Source: Bhargavaea sp. CC-171006
GTDB lineage: Bacteria > Bacillota > Bacilli > Bacillales_A > Planococcaceae
Assembly: GCF_009761675.1 (NCBI RefSeq)
Contig: NZ_QUZH01000007.1
Span: forward strand, 61,522 to 125,521
Reading direction: 5' to 3'
Length of the DNA stretch: 64,000 nt
The position numbers and the translations under genes were made by a program. Below the pieces are notes generated by a model. That model saw only the letters and a list, made by a program, of their open reading frames with translations. It did not search any database and was not told the origin of the DNA. Below are positions 41,702-50,852 of this stretch, one piece after another. Each line of letters opens with the position of its first letter. Positions within the stretch are counted from its first letter, which is position 1.

Positions 41702-42686
41702 TCTCTTCTGCTTCCCCGAAGATTTCCGGATAAACGGCTTTAGCCACTGTCTCCAGGCCATCGGCGAGACGCGGACCCGTGCGGCTTGTGATGTTTTCAT
41801 CAAGCTGGATCACGGCCTTATCCTTAATGGCGGTTACGGTGTCAAACCCAACACGTGCATACACATCTTCCACTGCCGTATCGATGTAGTCATACATGAC
41901 CAGGAGCACATCCGGGTTTCGGCTGACGATCTCTTCCGGATCCATCATGACCCAGCCTTCCTGGTCACCTGCGACATTTTCCGCATTGATGATGTCGAGG
42001 AACTGCTGCATGAATGTACCGGATCCCGGTGTATAAATTTCAGGTGCCGGAGATGTTTCGACAAACACTTTCTTCTTGTCTGTGACTTCCGCTGCTTTTT
42101 CCTTGATCTCTTCCACTTTGGACTGCATACCGCTGACGATCTCTTCGGCTTCGGCAGAATGGCCGGTCAGCTTGCCGATCTGTTCAATCGTTCCATAAGT
42201 TTCATCAAAATCCATAGCGTTCTTTACGACAAATACAGTAAGTCCTGCATCGCGCAGCTGCTGAAGTCCTTCTTCTCCGACGCCGAGTGCAGATTCATGT
42301 GCAAACACGACGTCCGGCTGCATGCCAATGATTTTTTCGACGTTAAATTCCTGGCCGCCGATCTTTTCGACTTCCTGGGCTTCTTCCGGATAGTCGTCAA
42401 AGTCACTGACACCGACTACCGCATCTCCCGCACCAACCGCAAACAGGATTTCCGTATTGCTCGGAATCATCGAGACGATCGCATCCGGTTCTTCCTCAAT
42501 TGTAATCTCATTGCCGGCCGCATCGGTCATCGTAACCGGGAATTCCGCCTGTTCGGAAGATTCCTGGGACGGTGTTTCCTCCTGTTCTTTCGCGGGCTTG
42601 TCTGCCGATTCCTCTCCGTTGCCGCACGCGGCAAGCATTAGGGCAGCAGCGGGTGCAGCAAGCCATTTTAACCATTTCTTGTCCAA
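41679..42686 (-). CDS. btuF: Cobalamin-binding lipoprotein (BtuF)
   Basis: Extracellular substrate-binding protein of the B12 ABC importer. The 335-residue product has a lipoprotein signal (MDKKWLKWLAAPAAALMLAAC, lipobox LAAC), a glutamate/serine-rich linker to about residue 48, then a class III periplasmic-binding fold with RIVSMIPSNTEIL-like VSMIPSNTEILFAVGAGD near 70 and ARVGFDTVTAIKD near 280. First gene of the B12 operon, directly downstream of the riboswitch terminator. Confidence 0.92.
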   Translation of the reverse strand: MDKKWLKWLAAPAAALMLAACGNGEESADKPAKEQEETPSQESSEQAEFPVTMTDAAGNEITIEEEPDAIVSMIPSNTEILFAVGAGDAVVGVSDFDDYPEEAQEVEKIGGQEFNVEKIIGMQPDVVFAHESALGVGEEGLQQLRDAGLTVFVVKNAMDFDETYGTIEQIGKLTGHSAEAEEIVSGMQSKVEEIKEKAAEVTDKKKVFVETSPAPEIYTPGSGTFMQQFLDIINAENVAGDQEGWVMMDPEEIVSRNPDVLLVMYDYIDTAVEDVYARVGFDTVTAIKDKAVIQLDENITSRTGPRLADGLETVAKAVYPEIFGEAEENEEDQAA

Positions 42687-42720
42687 ATCCGATTCCCCCT
42701 AATCTTTATGTACGGAACAG

Positions 42721-42745
42721 AAAAAACCCCCGCGCAATGCGGGGG
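42721..42745 (-). terminator. Terminator of the cobalamin riboswitch expression platform
   Basis: Minus-strand CCCCCGC / GCGGGGG with an ATTGC-type loop and a TTTTTT tail, 35 bp before btuF. With the upstream aptamer it forms a transcription-terminating OFF switch for the 13-gene operon. Confidence 0.85.
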
Positions 42746-42849
42746 CAGAAATACCGGCAGGACGGCCATGCGGAAAAAACGACCGCTGCCTGGCATATGC
42801 AGGCGCCGTTCCACACCGGCCTGTCCTCGCAGGCGCATTCGGGTGTTTC

Positions 42850-43000
42850 CGCTGAGGCAGGTTTCCTGACTTGCGGCTTTCAAGCCGCTCACAGTGGCGG
42901 GACCGTGCCGGATTCTCACCGGCTTCCCTTTTACCCCCATTCGGGGCACCTCAGCGTTATCCGGCGCTAACTCATGCCGGATATTCAGTTCCTATTCAAT
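42850..43000 (-). ncRNA. Cobalamin riboswitch
   Basis: The minus strand shows the conserved B12 aptamer elements in order: GGTGCC near 42955, GGGAAGCCGGTGAGAATCCGGC, CGGTCCCGCCACTGTGAGCGG and the B12 box AGTCAGGAAACCTGCC at 42856-42871. Cobalamin binding is expected to favour the downstream terminator. Boundaries are approximate. A weak promoter TCGACA-17-TTAAAT lies just upstream. Confidence 0.93.
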
Positions 43001-43057
43001 TTAATCAGATGGCGCGAGATTTGTCGAGAGCCTTCGGGAAAGACGGGACTGTCGGGG

Positions 43058-43120
43058 TATAGCAACGTCTCACCTGGATATGGCAACGTCTCAATGAAAT
43101 ATAGCAATGTCTCATCAGTT
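43058..43120. repeat. 21-bp-period intergenic repeat array, locus 3
   Basis: Three exact 21-base units at 43058, 43079 and 43100 read TATAGCAACGTCTCA, TATGGCAACGTCTCA and TATAGCAATGTCTCA, each followed by six variable bases. They lie between the argS terminator and the promoter of the B12 riboswitch. Core matches loci 1 and 4. Confidence 0.85.
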
Positions 43121-43134
43121 TTCCGCCGCAACCT

Positions 43135-43173
43135 GAAAACCGGCCCCGTGAGCCGAAGCTGAGAGGGGCCGGT
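43135..43173 (-). terminator. Intrinsic terminator after argS
   Basis: Minus-strand perfect arms ACCGGCCCC / GGGGCCGGT, inner pairs around AGCTTCGGCT, tail TTTTC. Ten bp past the argS stop. Confidence 0.85.
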
Positions 43174-43183
43174 CATAATGATT

Positions 43184-44854
43184 TTACATCCGTTCCGGTG
43201 CGGCAACGCCGATCAGGCGCAGTGCGTTGGCAACGGTCGTACGGGTTGCCGTGACAAGCGCAAGGCGTGCCTCCGACAGTTCCTTGTTGTCCGGGTCGAC
43301 AACTTTGTCTGTCGAGTAGAACGTATGGAATGCCGATGCAAGTTCCTGAATATAGGTTGCGATCCGGTGCGGTGCGCGGAGCTTCGCAGCATCCGCGACA
43401 ACCTGAGGGAAGTCGCCGATCTTCTTCATGAGATCAATCGCCTTCTCACTGTCCTGGAGCAGTCCGACATTCTCTTCGGAACGGAACAGTCCGGCGTCGT
43501 CCGCCTGGCGCAGAATCGAGCAGATGCGTGCATGTGCGTACTGTGCGTAGTAGACCGGGTTTTCATTGGACTGGGACACTGCGAGGTCCAGGTCAAAGTC
43601 CATCTGGGAATCGCCGGAGCGCATGATGAAGAAGTAGCGGACCGCGTCCAGGCCGACCATTTCCACCAGCTCGCGCAGCGTGACCGCCTTGCCTGTCCGC
43701 TTGCTCATCTTGAACTTCTCTCCATCTTTGTACAGCTGGACCATCTGGGACACAATCACTTCGAGCGTATCATTGTCGTAGCCGAGTGCTTCGATTGCCG
43801 CCTTCATGCGCGGGATGTAGCCATGGTGGTCGGCACCCCAGATGTTGATCAGCTTGTCGAAGCCGCGCTGGAGCTTGTCCTCGTGGTAGGCGATGTCCGG
43901 CGTCAGGTACGTATAGGAGCCGTCCTGCTTGATGAGGACACGGTCCTTGTCGTCGCCGAAGGTCGTTGAGCGGAACCAGGTGGCGCCGTCCTGCTCGTAG
44001 ACATGGCCGTTTTCTTTAAGTTTATCGAGTGCTTTGTCGATCTTCCCGGACTCATAAAGCGTCGATTCGGAAAACCAGTTGTCGAACTTCACACGGAAGT
44101 CGGCAAGGTCCTGCTTGATCTTGTCCAGCTCGATGCCGAGGCCATGTTTGCGGAACCAGTCGAAGCGTTCCTGTTCCGGCATCTTGGCGAATTTGTCGCC
44201 GTGTTCCTGCGCGAGCGCATTGGCGATCTCAATGACATCCTTGCCCTGGTAGCCGTCCTCCGGCATTTCGCGTTCCTCGCCGAGCGCCTGGAAATAACGG
44301 GCCTCGATGGAAAGTGCCAGATTGTTGATCTGGTTGCCGGCATCATTGATGTAGTATTCGCGGGAAACGTCATAGCCTGCAAAATCGAGCACGTTGGAGA
44401 GCGCATCGCCGATCGATGCGCCCCGGCCGTGGCCAAGGTGCAAGTCGCCGGTCGGGTTTGCCGAAACGAACTCGATCTGAACTTTCTCACCGCCGCCTGC
44501 ATCGCTGCGGCCGAAGTTCTCGCCCTTCTCCAGCACATCTTTCACGACTTCTCCGAGATAGTCGGTCTTCACGCTGATGTTGATGAAGCCCGGGCCTGCG
44601 ATATCGACGGACTTGATCGGTGTGTTGTCGGTCTCCAGATTGGAGAGGATTGCTTCCGCGATGGCACGCGGCGGCTTTTTCGCTAGTTTCGTCAGCTGCA
44701 TTGCGATATTGGTGGCGTAGTCGCCGTTTTCCTTGTTTTTCGGCGTCTCAAGCATCACATCAGGCATGTCTGCGCCTTCCGCGAAGCCCGCCTTTTCCAC
44801 CGCGCTGCCGAGCGCGTCCTTTAGCTGCTGTTTAATCTGTTCCACTGTGCTCAT
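43184..44854 (-). CDS. argS: Arginyl-tRNA synthetase
   Basis: Class I aminoacyl-tRNA synthetase, 556 residues. The HIGH-type motif reads [14 protein letters not shown] near residue 138 after VSANPTGDL, and the KMSKS-type loop reads [16 protein letters not shown] near 375. An N-terminal Add1 domain and C-terminal DALR anticodon-binding domain ([13 protein letters not shown]) are present. The ATG at 44854 overlaps the ywiB stop by 4 bp, so the two are coupled. Confidence 0.97.
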   Translation of the reverse strand: MSTVEQIKQQLKDALGSAVEKAGFAEGADMPDVMLETPKNKENGDYATNIAMQLTKLAKKPPRAIAEAILSNLETDNTPIKSVDIAGPGFINISVKTDYLGEVVKDVLEKGENFGRSDAGGGEKVQIEFVSANPTGDLHLGHGRGASIGDALSNVLDFAGYDVSREYYINDAGNQINNLALSIEARYFQALGEEREMPEDGYQGKDVIEIANALAQEHGDKFAKMPEQERFDWFRKHGLGIELDKIKQDLADFRVKFDNWFSESTLYESGKIDKALDKLKENGHVYEQDGATWFRSTTFGDDKDRVLIKQDGSYTYLTPDIAYHEDKLQRGFDKLINIWGADHHGYIPRMKAAIEALGYDNDTLEVIVSQMVQLYKDGEKFKMSKRTGKAVTLRELVEMVGLDAVRYFFIMRSGDSQMDFDLDLAVSQSNENPVYYAQYAHARICSILRQADDAGLFRSEENVGLLQDSEKAIDLMKKIGDFPQVVADAAKLRAPHRIATYIQELASAFHTFYSTDKVVDPDNKELSEARLALVTATRTTVANALRLIGVAAPERM

Positions 44855-45285
44855 GCTTTTCCCTCCGAATAAATAAATTCCACATCATAGGTGCCGACAG
44901 TCTCGCTGCCCGACAACAGATCATAAGCGGCCGCAAACCGCCCTTGGGATCCCGGTTCATAACGGACCGAATCGGTTTTGACCGTCAGCGGAAGGTCCAT
45001 GCTCCCGTTGCCGTAGCGGCCCTCCCGCCGCTCGCCCGGGACGAGGGGAAGCCGCATCGAGACGTCGCCGTTCCGCATGATGAGACCTTCTTCGTGACCC
45101 AGGCGGACCATCGTGCGGATCTCCTGTCCGTCTGCTGTTTCCTTAAAACTCAGATACGTTTTTCCCGCTTTCTCGATCAGTTGGCCCTCCGCCCGGATGA
45201 AGTTCCGGAACGGCTTCTCGCCCGGTTGGCGGACCGTCGTGACAAGGCGGATACTGACCGCTCTTCCTTCCTCGGGTATATTCAT
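44851..45285 (-). CDS. ywiB: DUF1934 family beta-barrel protein (YwiB)
   Basis: A 144-residue conserved protein upstream of argS, as in B. subtilis. It has the family pattern of beta strands with YLSFKE near residue 43, [15 protein letters not shown] near 73 and a C-terminal YDVEFIYSE. The calycin-like fold suggests ligand binding, but no function is known. ATG 45285 with GGGGGC upstream is chosen, because the promoter at 45316-45345 would start transcription at or after the earlier ATGs at 45303 and 45309. Confidence 0.8.
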   Translation of the reverse strand: MNIPEEGRAVSIRLVTTVRQPGEKPFRNFIRAEGQLIEKAGKTYLSFKETADGQEIRTMVRLGHEEGLIMRNGDVSMRLPLVPGERREGRYGNGSMDLPLTVKTDSVRYEPGSQGRFAAAYDLLSGSETVGTYDVEFIYSEGKA

Positions 45286-45315
45286 CTGGATGCCCCCGTT
45301 CATAGTCATTCCCCT

Positions 45316-45345
45316 ATTATATCCCGCCCGTCAATGGGATTTCAA
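45316..45345 (-). promoter_or_regulatory. SigA-type promoter of ywiB-argS
   Basis: Minus-strand TTGAAA (45340-45345), 18-base spacer, perfect TATAAT (45316-45321). Confidence 0.6.
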
Positions 45346-45368
45346 TGATAGGTGCACCCGTTATGCCC

Positions 45369-45412
45369 TCAAAACAAAAGGTGATGCGCAGGTTTTCCTG
45401 CCATCACCTTTT
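45369..45412 (-). terminator. Intrinsic terminator after speB
   Basis: Minus-strand arms AAGGTGATG / CATCACCTT around an inner GCAGG / CCTGC helix, tail TTGTTTTG. It begins a few bases after the speB stop. Confidence 0.85.
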
Positions 45413-45415
45413 CGT

Positions 45416-46288
45416 TTATTTTACAAATCCGAGCAGCATCTCCCGGAACAGCTTGCTGGCTGTGTTGACAGTCTGTTCGGACGGGTCGTAGACAGGGGCG
45501 ACCTCGACAAGATCGAAGCCGGCGACCCTGACACGGGATTGTGCAATTTCATGGATCGACGCGAGCAGCTCGCGGGACGTGATGCCGCCGCAGTCGACCG
45601 TGCCCGTGCCCGGCGCATGGGCGGGGTCCAGGACATCGATGTCGATCGTCACGTAGACCGGCCGCCCGGCAAGCGTCGGAAGCACTTGCTTGAGGGGCTC
45701 GAGCACATCGAATTTCGAGATGTGCATGCCGTTTTCACGGGCCCACTCGAACTCTTCCTTCATCCCAGATCGGATGCCGAACGAATAGACATTGTGAGGA
45801 CCGATAATATCAGCAATCTTGCGGATCGGCGTCGAGTGGGAATGTTCCTCCCCCTCATACTCGGTCCGGAGGTCGGTATGCGCGTCGATGTGGATCACAG
45901 CGAGATCCTCATTCGCGGCAGCCACTTCCTTCATGACCGGAAGCGACACAAGGTGCTCGCCGCCCATCCCCGCAGGCACTTTGCCGTCAGCCATTAGCTG
46001 ACGGACAAATCCGGCGATCAGCTCCAGGGATTTTCCGGCGTTGCCGAACGGGAGCGGGATGTCCCCCGCATCATAATAGCGGATGTCATCCAGTTCCCGA
46101 TCCAGATACGGGCTGTATTCCTCAAGCCCGACAGAAGCTTCACGGATGCGCGCGGGTCCGAACCGGGATCCCGGACGCCAGCTGACCGTCCAGTCCATCG
46201 GCATGCCGTAGATTACCGCATCTGCCTCATTGTAGCTGGTCCCGCTTTTGATGAACACATTGCCGGAGTAGGCTTCGTCGAATTTCAT
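45416..46288 (-). CDS. speB: Agmatinase
   Basis: Hydrolyses agmatine to putrescine and urea in polyamine synthesis. The 290-residue ureohydrolase keeps all manganese motifs: GGEHLVSL near residue 108, IDAHTDLR near 133 and [17 protein letters not shown] near 213, plus the substrate glutamate in VEVAPVYDP. It overlaps speE by 4 bp (ATGA), giving agmatine to spermidine in one unit. Confidence 0.95.
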   Translation of the reverse strand: MKFDEAYSGNVFIKSGTSYNEADAVIYGMPMDWTVSWRPGSRFGPARIREASVGLEEYSPYLDRELDDIRYYDAGDIPLPFGNAGKSLELIAGFVRQLMADGKVPAGMGGEHLVSLPVMKEVAAANEDLAVIHIDAHTDLRTEYEGEEHSHSTPIRKIADIIGPHNVYSFGIRSGMKEEFEWARENGMHISKFDVLEPLKQVLPTLAGRPVYVTIDIDVLDPAHAPGTGTVDCGGITSRELLASIHEIAQSRVRVAGFDLVEVAPVYDPSEQTVNTASKLFREMLLGFVK

Positions 46289-47127
46289 TCGCCTTCTCCC
46301 TCCGCCAGGTCACGGACAAACTTCGGCAGCACGAAAGCCGCCCTGTGGAGTTCGCTCGTGTAGTACTTCGTATCGATGTCATGGAACCGCTCTTCCTTCA
46401 CTTCAAGCGGGTCATGCTTTTTCGAGCCTAGCGTGAAGCACCAGAGTCCGCTTGGATACGTCGGGATGTTGGCGGTGTACATGCGTGTGACCGGGAAAAT
46501 CTCCCTGACATCCTTCTGCACCTGGCGGATCAGATCTGCCTTGAACCACGGATTGTCGCTTTGAGCGACAAACAGGCCGTCCTCTTTCAGCGCCTTAGAG
46601 ATGCCGGCGTAGAATCCTTTTGTGAACAGGTTGACCGCAGGGCCGACGGGCTCTGTCGAATCGACCATGATGACATCGTATTCGTTTTCGGACTCTGCGA
46701 TATGCATGAATCCGTCACCGACACGGACCTCCACCCGCGGGTCCTCAAGCTTGCCCGCGATTGAAGGCAAGTATTTTTTCGAATACTCGATCACTTTGCC
46801 ATCGATGTCGACCAGGACCGCCTGTTCGACCTGAGGATGTTTCAGCACCTCACGGATCACGCCGCCGTCACCGCCGCCTACGACCAGCACTTTCTTCGGG
46901 TCAGGATGGGTGAACAGCGGCACATGGGCGACCATTTCGTGGTAAACGAATTCGTCACGCTCCGAGGTCATGACCATTCCGTCGAGGAACAGCATGTTCC
47001 CCCACTCCTCAGTCTCCGCCATCTCCAGCAGCTGGAAATCCGTCTGTTCGACGTGAAGCGTCTGCTTGATTTTCATTGTGATTCCAAAGTTTTCGGTCTG
47101 TTTTTCCGTATACCATAACCCTGCCAT
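46285..47127 (-). CDS. speE: Polyamine aminopropyltransferase (spermidine synthase)
   Basis: Transfers aminopropyl from decarboxylated SAM to putrescine. The 280-residue product begins [20 protein letters not shown] like B. subtilis SpeE, has [17 protein letters not shown] near residue 80, [14 protein letters not shown] near 104 and the catalytic [10 protein letters not shown] near 155. AAGGAGG lies before ATG 47127; an ATG at 47136 is too close to it. The 235-bp gap to pbpG (47128-47362) holds no recognised element. Confidence 0.96.
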   Translation of the reverse strand: MAGLWYTEKQTENFGITMKIKQTLHVEQTDFQLLEMAETEEWGNMLFLDGMVMTSERDEFVYHEMVAHVPLFTHPDPKKVLVVGGGDGGVIREVLKHPQVEQAVLVDIDGKVIEYSKKYLPSIAGKLEDPRVEVRVGDGFMHIAESENEYDVIMVDSTEPVGPAVNLFTKGFYAGISKALKEDGLFVAQSDNPWFKADLIRQVQKDVREIFPVTRMYTANIPTYPSGLWCFTLGSKKHDPLEVKEERFHDIDTKYYTSELHRAAFVLPKFVRDLAEGEGE

Positions 47128-47362
47128 GGGCTGCATTCCTCCTTCATTAAAGGGAAACGTCCCGCACTGCCTGTATTCCCGGCCTCCACGAAACTAAGCT
47201 TCATTATACGGCCAGCGGTCTCCGTTGCAACTATTTTTTTAATAGAATGGCGTCTTGGAACTCATCGTCCGGACCTGAACCGAAACTTGTCCAAAATCCG
47301 CCGGATGAAATGCCCGCTGTCTGTGCATACTTGCGGAAAAGCGCACGAAAGGCGGGAATGCG

Positions 47363-49426
47363 GTGAAACGGGCACATCTCAAACGGAAGCGGAAACGGCA
47401 AATGCTCATGAAGCGGCTGCTGCTTCTATCCCTGAGCCTCGGCGTGGCCGGGCTGGTCATGTACGGCGCGCTCCTCATCTATATCCATTCGGCCGGTCCC
47501 CCTTCCCTGAAAGTGCCGAACGCGACCGTGTTCCTTGACCGTAATGGCGATCCGATCGGCGACCGGCATTCGGGCGAGCGCCGTTACTGGGCTTCCCTCG
47601 AGGACATGTCCCCGTTTCTTGCCGATGCGTTCGTCGCCGTCGAGGACAAGGACTTTTATGAACATAAGGGGTTTGACTACTCCCGGATTGCATCAGCCGT
47701 GCTGAAGGATGTCAAATCGTTCCGCAAAGCGGAAGGCGCGAGCACAATCACTCAGCAGTATGCCCGCAACCTGTTCCTGACCCACCAGAAAACCTGGACA
47801 CGAAAGATCAACGAGGCAGTATACGCCAGAAGGATCGAAACGTTCTACGACAAGGACACGATTCTGGAAGGCTACCTGAACACGGTCTATTTCGGCCATG
47901 GAATGTACGGTGCCGAAGCGGCAAGCAAATTCTTTTTCGGTAAGGATGCGAAGGATCTGACCCTGGCTGAAGCAACGTTGCTTGCGGCTGTTCCGAAAGG
48001 GCCGTCGGTCTATTCCCCGGTCGTTAATCCGGAGGCCGCAGCGGGACGCCAGAAAATCATCCTCAATTCGATGGTGCGCGAAGGGTACGTGACACGTGAG
48101 CAGGCGGACCATGCCCTGAACCAGCGGATAGCGCTTAAGCATGACCAGTGGGACGCGGGTGAAAAAGTTGCCCCATACTTCTTGGACGAGGTATGGCGGG
48201 AAGCTGAAAAACGTTTGGACGAAGCCGGACGCGACATCGCTGAAGGCGGCTGGACGATCCGGACCACGCTCGACCCTTTCCACCAAAAGACGGCGGAATC
48301 GGCAGCGGAGAAATGGATGCCCGATAACGGGCTCCAGTTCGGATTTGTCACAATGGAGCCGGAGAGTGGACAGATCACTTCCCTGATCGGCGGTCGGGAT
48401 TATGCAACGAGTCCATTTAACCGAGTCACCCAGGCTGAGCGCCAATCCGGCTCAGCAATGAAGCCGGTGTTGTATGCCGCAGCGCTTGAACAGGGGTTTA
48501 CACCGCTCACTTTCCTGAAAAGCGAGCCGACGGTCTTTACCTTCGATGACGGTCGCCAGGAATACGAACCCAAGAACGTCAACGGCAAATTTGCCGAACG
48601 GCCGATTTCACTTGCACAGGCACTTGCCATCTCCGACAATATCTTTGCCGTAAAGACACTTGAGGAGATCGGTTACAAGCCGTTCAAGGATATGGCCGCC
48701 CGCCTCGGCATCACCGGAAACTTTGTTGATGCACCGGCAACCGCACTCGGCACGACCGAAGTCACCCTCTATGAGATGACAGGTGCCTACAACCGGATTG
48801 CCTCAGGCGGCAAGCGTGTGGTTCCGACGACCATCCTGTCGATCACCGATTCCGCCGGAGAAACCGTCTACCTGAGCGGTGAAGAGGACAAGGAACAGCG
48901 TGAAGTGCTGGATCCGGCAGATGCCTTTGTCCTGACACAGATGATGACAGGCATGTTCGACCCTGTCTTCAGCGACTACACCCCGGCAACAGGCCTGTCT
49001 ATGCGGCCGAGCCAAACACGCCCGTATGCGGCAAAGTCCGGAACGACACTTTCTGATCAATATCTGATCGGGTTCTCCACGACCCTCACCGCCGGGATAT
49101 GGGCCGGCTACGACGAGGGACGCCGTCTCACCGAGAATAGCGACAAGATGGCGGCGAAGAAGATGTGGATTGAGTTCATGGAAAATGCCCATGCCGGCTT
49201 GCCCCCGGAACCGTTCACCCAGCCGGAAGGCATCACGGGTGTCATCGTCGATGTCGAAACCGGCGGGCTTGCCGTTGATGGGTGCGGAAAGCAACGACTT
49301 GTTTACGTAAAAGAACGGAATGTGCCGCGGAAGCTCTGCACTGACCCGACCCTTCGGCAGGAACGCTCCAAGGACACGAAAGACGGCGGGCCGATCAGGC
49401 TGTTCCCGTTCTCATTCTTTGACTGA
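47363..49426 (+). CDS. pbpG: Class A penicillin-binding protein (PbpG-like)
   Basis: Bifunctional peptidoglycan glycosyltransferase/transpeptidase, 687 residues. A basic N-terminus and one membrane anchor (about residues 17-40) lead to the GT51 domain (FVAVEDKDFYEHKGFD near 92, GASTITQQYARN near 127) and the transpeptidase domain with SxxK as SGSAMKP near 372, SDN near 430 and KSGTT near 565. B. subtilis pbpG (ywhE) sits at the same place and acts in spore wall synthesis; that role is inferred. Start is GTG with a weak site, unusual for its neighbours. Confidence 0.93.
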   Translation: MKRAHLKRKRKRQMLMKRLLLLSLSLGVAGLVMYGALLIYIHSAGPPSLKVPNATVFLDRNGDPIGDRHSGERRYWASLEDMSPFLADAFVAVEDKDFYEHKGFDYSRIASAVLKDVKSFRKAEGASTITQQYARNLFLTHQKTWTRKINEAVYARRIETFYDKDTILEGYLNTVYFGHGMYGAEAASKFFFGKDAKDLTLAEATLLAAVPKGPSVYSPVVNPEAAAGRQKIILNSMVREGYVTREQADHALNQRIALKHDQWDAGEKVAPYFLDEVWREAEKRLDEAGRDIAEGGWTIRTTLDPFHQKTAESAAEKWMPDNGLQFGFVTMEPESGQITSLIGGRDYATSPFNRVTQAERQSGSAMKPVLYAAALEQGFTPLTFLKSEPTVFTFDDGRQEYEPKNVNGKFAERPISLAQALAISDNIFAVKTLEEIGYKPFKDMAARLGITGNFVDAPATALGTTEVTLYEMTGAYNRIASGGKRVVPTTILSITDSAGETVYLSGEEDKEQREVLDPADAFVLTQMMTGMFDPVFSDYTPATGLSMRPSQTRPYAAKSGTTLSDQYLIGFSTTLTAGIWAGYDEGRRLTENSDKMAAKKMWIEFMENAHAGLPPEPFTQPEGITGVIVDVETGGLAVDGCGKQRLVYVKERNVPRKLCTDPTLRQERSKDTKDGGPIRLFPFSFFD

Positions 49427-49442
49427 AGCGCAGCTCGGGCAA

Positions 49443-49526
49443 TTCTGATGAGATGTTGACATAGTCGGTTGAGACGTCAACATAGTGGATTGAGACGTTA
49501 ACATACTGCAGTGAGACGTTGACATA
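49443..49526. repeat. 21-bp-period intergenic repeat array, locus 4
   Basis: Four contiguous 21-base units start at 49443, 49464, 49485 and 49506. On the minus strand they read TATGTCAACGTCTCA, TATGTTAACGTCTCA, TATGTTGACGTCTCA and TATGTCAACATCTCA plus six variable bases each. They begin 17 bp after the pbpG stop. This is the clearest copy of the family. Confidence 0.9.
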
Positions 49527-49560
49527 CCCTGCTAAAATTGCTGTCCTATTAATTTGTGGC

Positions 49561-49607
49561 AACCAAAAACCAGCCCCGCCCCCCGGAAATCGGGGGCGGG
49601 GCTGGTT
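49561..49607 (-). terminator. Intrinsic terminator after ywhD
   Basis: Very GC-rich stem AACCAGCCCCGCCCCC / GGGGGGCGGGGCTGGTT (one bulge), minus-strand tail TTTTTGG. A smaller palindrome TGCGCCGT / ACGGCGCA follows at 49611-49633. The remaining 49634-49747 stretch shows only a short CTCCC / GGGAG hairpin. Confidence 0.82.
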
Positions 49608-49747
49608 ATGTGCGCCGTTAGCTAGACGGCGCACTGTCCTAGCTTGTATTCAGCAAGCGTTAATCCAAGTTTACTCCCTTTTCGGGAGCGGTTCAACCGG
49701 CTGGAGTGCTGCCGGCGAAACTGTCAAAGATCGTTCATAATTACAGA

Positions 49748-50266
49748 TCAGCCGGTGACGCCGAGTGCTTCCTGGAGTTCAGGGCTCCGTTCCCACAGTT
49801 CCGGGTTCTGTTCCTGCAGGAATTCCGCAAGCACCTTTTTCGAACGCTCATCCATCTTGTCGACGATGACATGGCGCTTCAAAGCCTTGTCCAGCAGGTT
49901 CACATGTTCCGGCAGGCTCTTGTAGCCACGCCGCTTCTCGCGGTTGACGACCATCTCGGCAGCCGTGACACCGGCGAAGTAAGGGCCCTCTTCCTTATAG
50001 TCGATGGCGACCCAGACGAGCCAGTACGGCTTTCCTCCCGCGGAATCCTCGCGGTCCGATGTGAACTTGACGCCCCGCTCCGTCTTGCTCCGGGCATGCA
50101 GCGCACCGATTTCCACCTGTGCGAGCTCCTCTTCCACGTCGATGATGACAGGCGATACGTTTTCAAGCGAGATCGAACCGATGCCGAACCCTTTATGGCC
50201 GGCAGTCGGATTGTCGCGGATGATCGTGAACTCCATTTTCGGTTTCGGTTTTTCTCCGTTGGCCAT
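49748..50266 (-). CDS. ywhD: YwhD family protein
   Basis: A 172-residue conserved Bacillales protein of unknown function with GFGIGSISLENVSPVIIDVEEE near residue 25, KFTSDREDSAGGKPYWLVWVAIDY near 65 and EHVNLLDKALKRHVIVDKMDERSK near 115. No catalytic motif is evident. GGGGGT is seven bases before ATG 50266; an ATG two codons earlier is too close. Context pbpG-ywhD-ywgA matches B. subtilis. Confidence 0.88.
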   Translation of the reverse strand: MANGEKPKPKMEFTIIRDNPTAGHKGFGIGSISLENVSPVIIDVEEELAQVEIGALHARSKTERGVKFTSDREDSAGGKPYWLVWVAIDYKEEGPYFAGVTAAEMVVNREKRRGYKSLPEHVNLLDKALKRHVIVDKMDERSKKVLAEFLQEQNPELWERSPELQEALGVTG

Positions 50267-50324
50267 GATCATACCCCCTTCCCTGCATTATAGCCAATCC
50301 ACCCGCACTGTTGGAAGCGGAGGC

Positions 50325-50831
50325 TCACTGGCGGATACAGGCGGAGAGGTCCCCGATAAAGTCAAAAGCCTCGTCCATCTCCGCGTCTGTGTAATTCAGC
50401 TTGTTCTTGACGATATGTACTTTCGCAATCTGCTCTTCCCGCGGCAGGTGATCAAAATACAGCAGAGTGGAGACCAATTCCAGGAAACGGGAACTCCTTT
50501 CCTTCATCCGGCCGATGCAATCACCTAGTGTGTCCGGGACTTCGTCGGCGTCACCGATGAAATCCCTGCCTTCGCCGGTTACCCGGTAGCTGTATTGAAC
50601 ATATGAACCCTTGTCCTCGCAATTTTCCGCCAGGAAGCCCATTTCGCACAGCTCCTCGATACGGAGCGTCAGCTCTTCCGAGTAAGGGCCATAAATATGG
50701 AGTTCATATTTTTCCTGGAACGGGAAGTCCATCTTTTTGGCGATGTAGATCATCTTCTGCAGCTTCTTCCGCCCGGTCACCCCATCAGCCATTGAAATGA
50801 ACTGAACAAGTTTTGCATGTTCCTGAAGCAT
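50325..50831 (-). CDS. ywgA: YwgA family protein
   Basis: A 168-residue conserved protein of unknown role with GRKKLQKMIYIAKKMDFPF near residue 20 and YELHIYGPYSEELTLRIEEL near 42, resembling a winged-helix or antitoxin-like (Panacea/SocA-type) fold; that resemblance is impression only. GGGAGGGC precedes ATG 50831. It is 21 bp downstream of ywfO in the same direction, so the two are likely one operon. Confidence 0.85.
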   Translation of the reverse strand: MLQEHAKLVQFISMADGVTGRKKLQKMIYIAKKMDFPFQEKYELHIYGPYSEELTLRIEELCEMGFLAENCEDKGSYVQYSYRVTGEGRDFIGDADEVPDTLGDCIGRMKERSSRFLELVSTLLYFDHLPREEQIAKVHIVKNKLNYTDAEMDEAFDFIGDLSACIRQ

Positions 50832-50852
50832 CAAAAATGCCCTCCCTATTTT

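Noticed and set aside
49443..49526. 21-bp arrays as a CRISPR
   Set aside because: Units are only 21 bases with 6-base variable parts, far shorter than CRISPR repeat-spacer units, and no cas genes are present.
49395..49634. Minus-strand frame encoding a heptad-like YVNVS repeat peptide
   Set aside because: It is the 21-bp array read in one frame; similar frames appear at other loci in different contexts, and no ribosome site supports translation.
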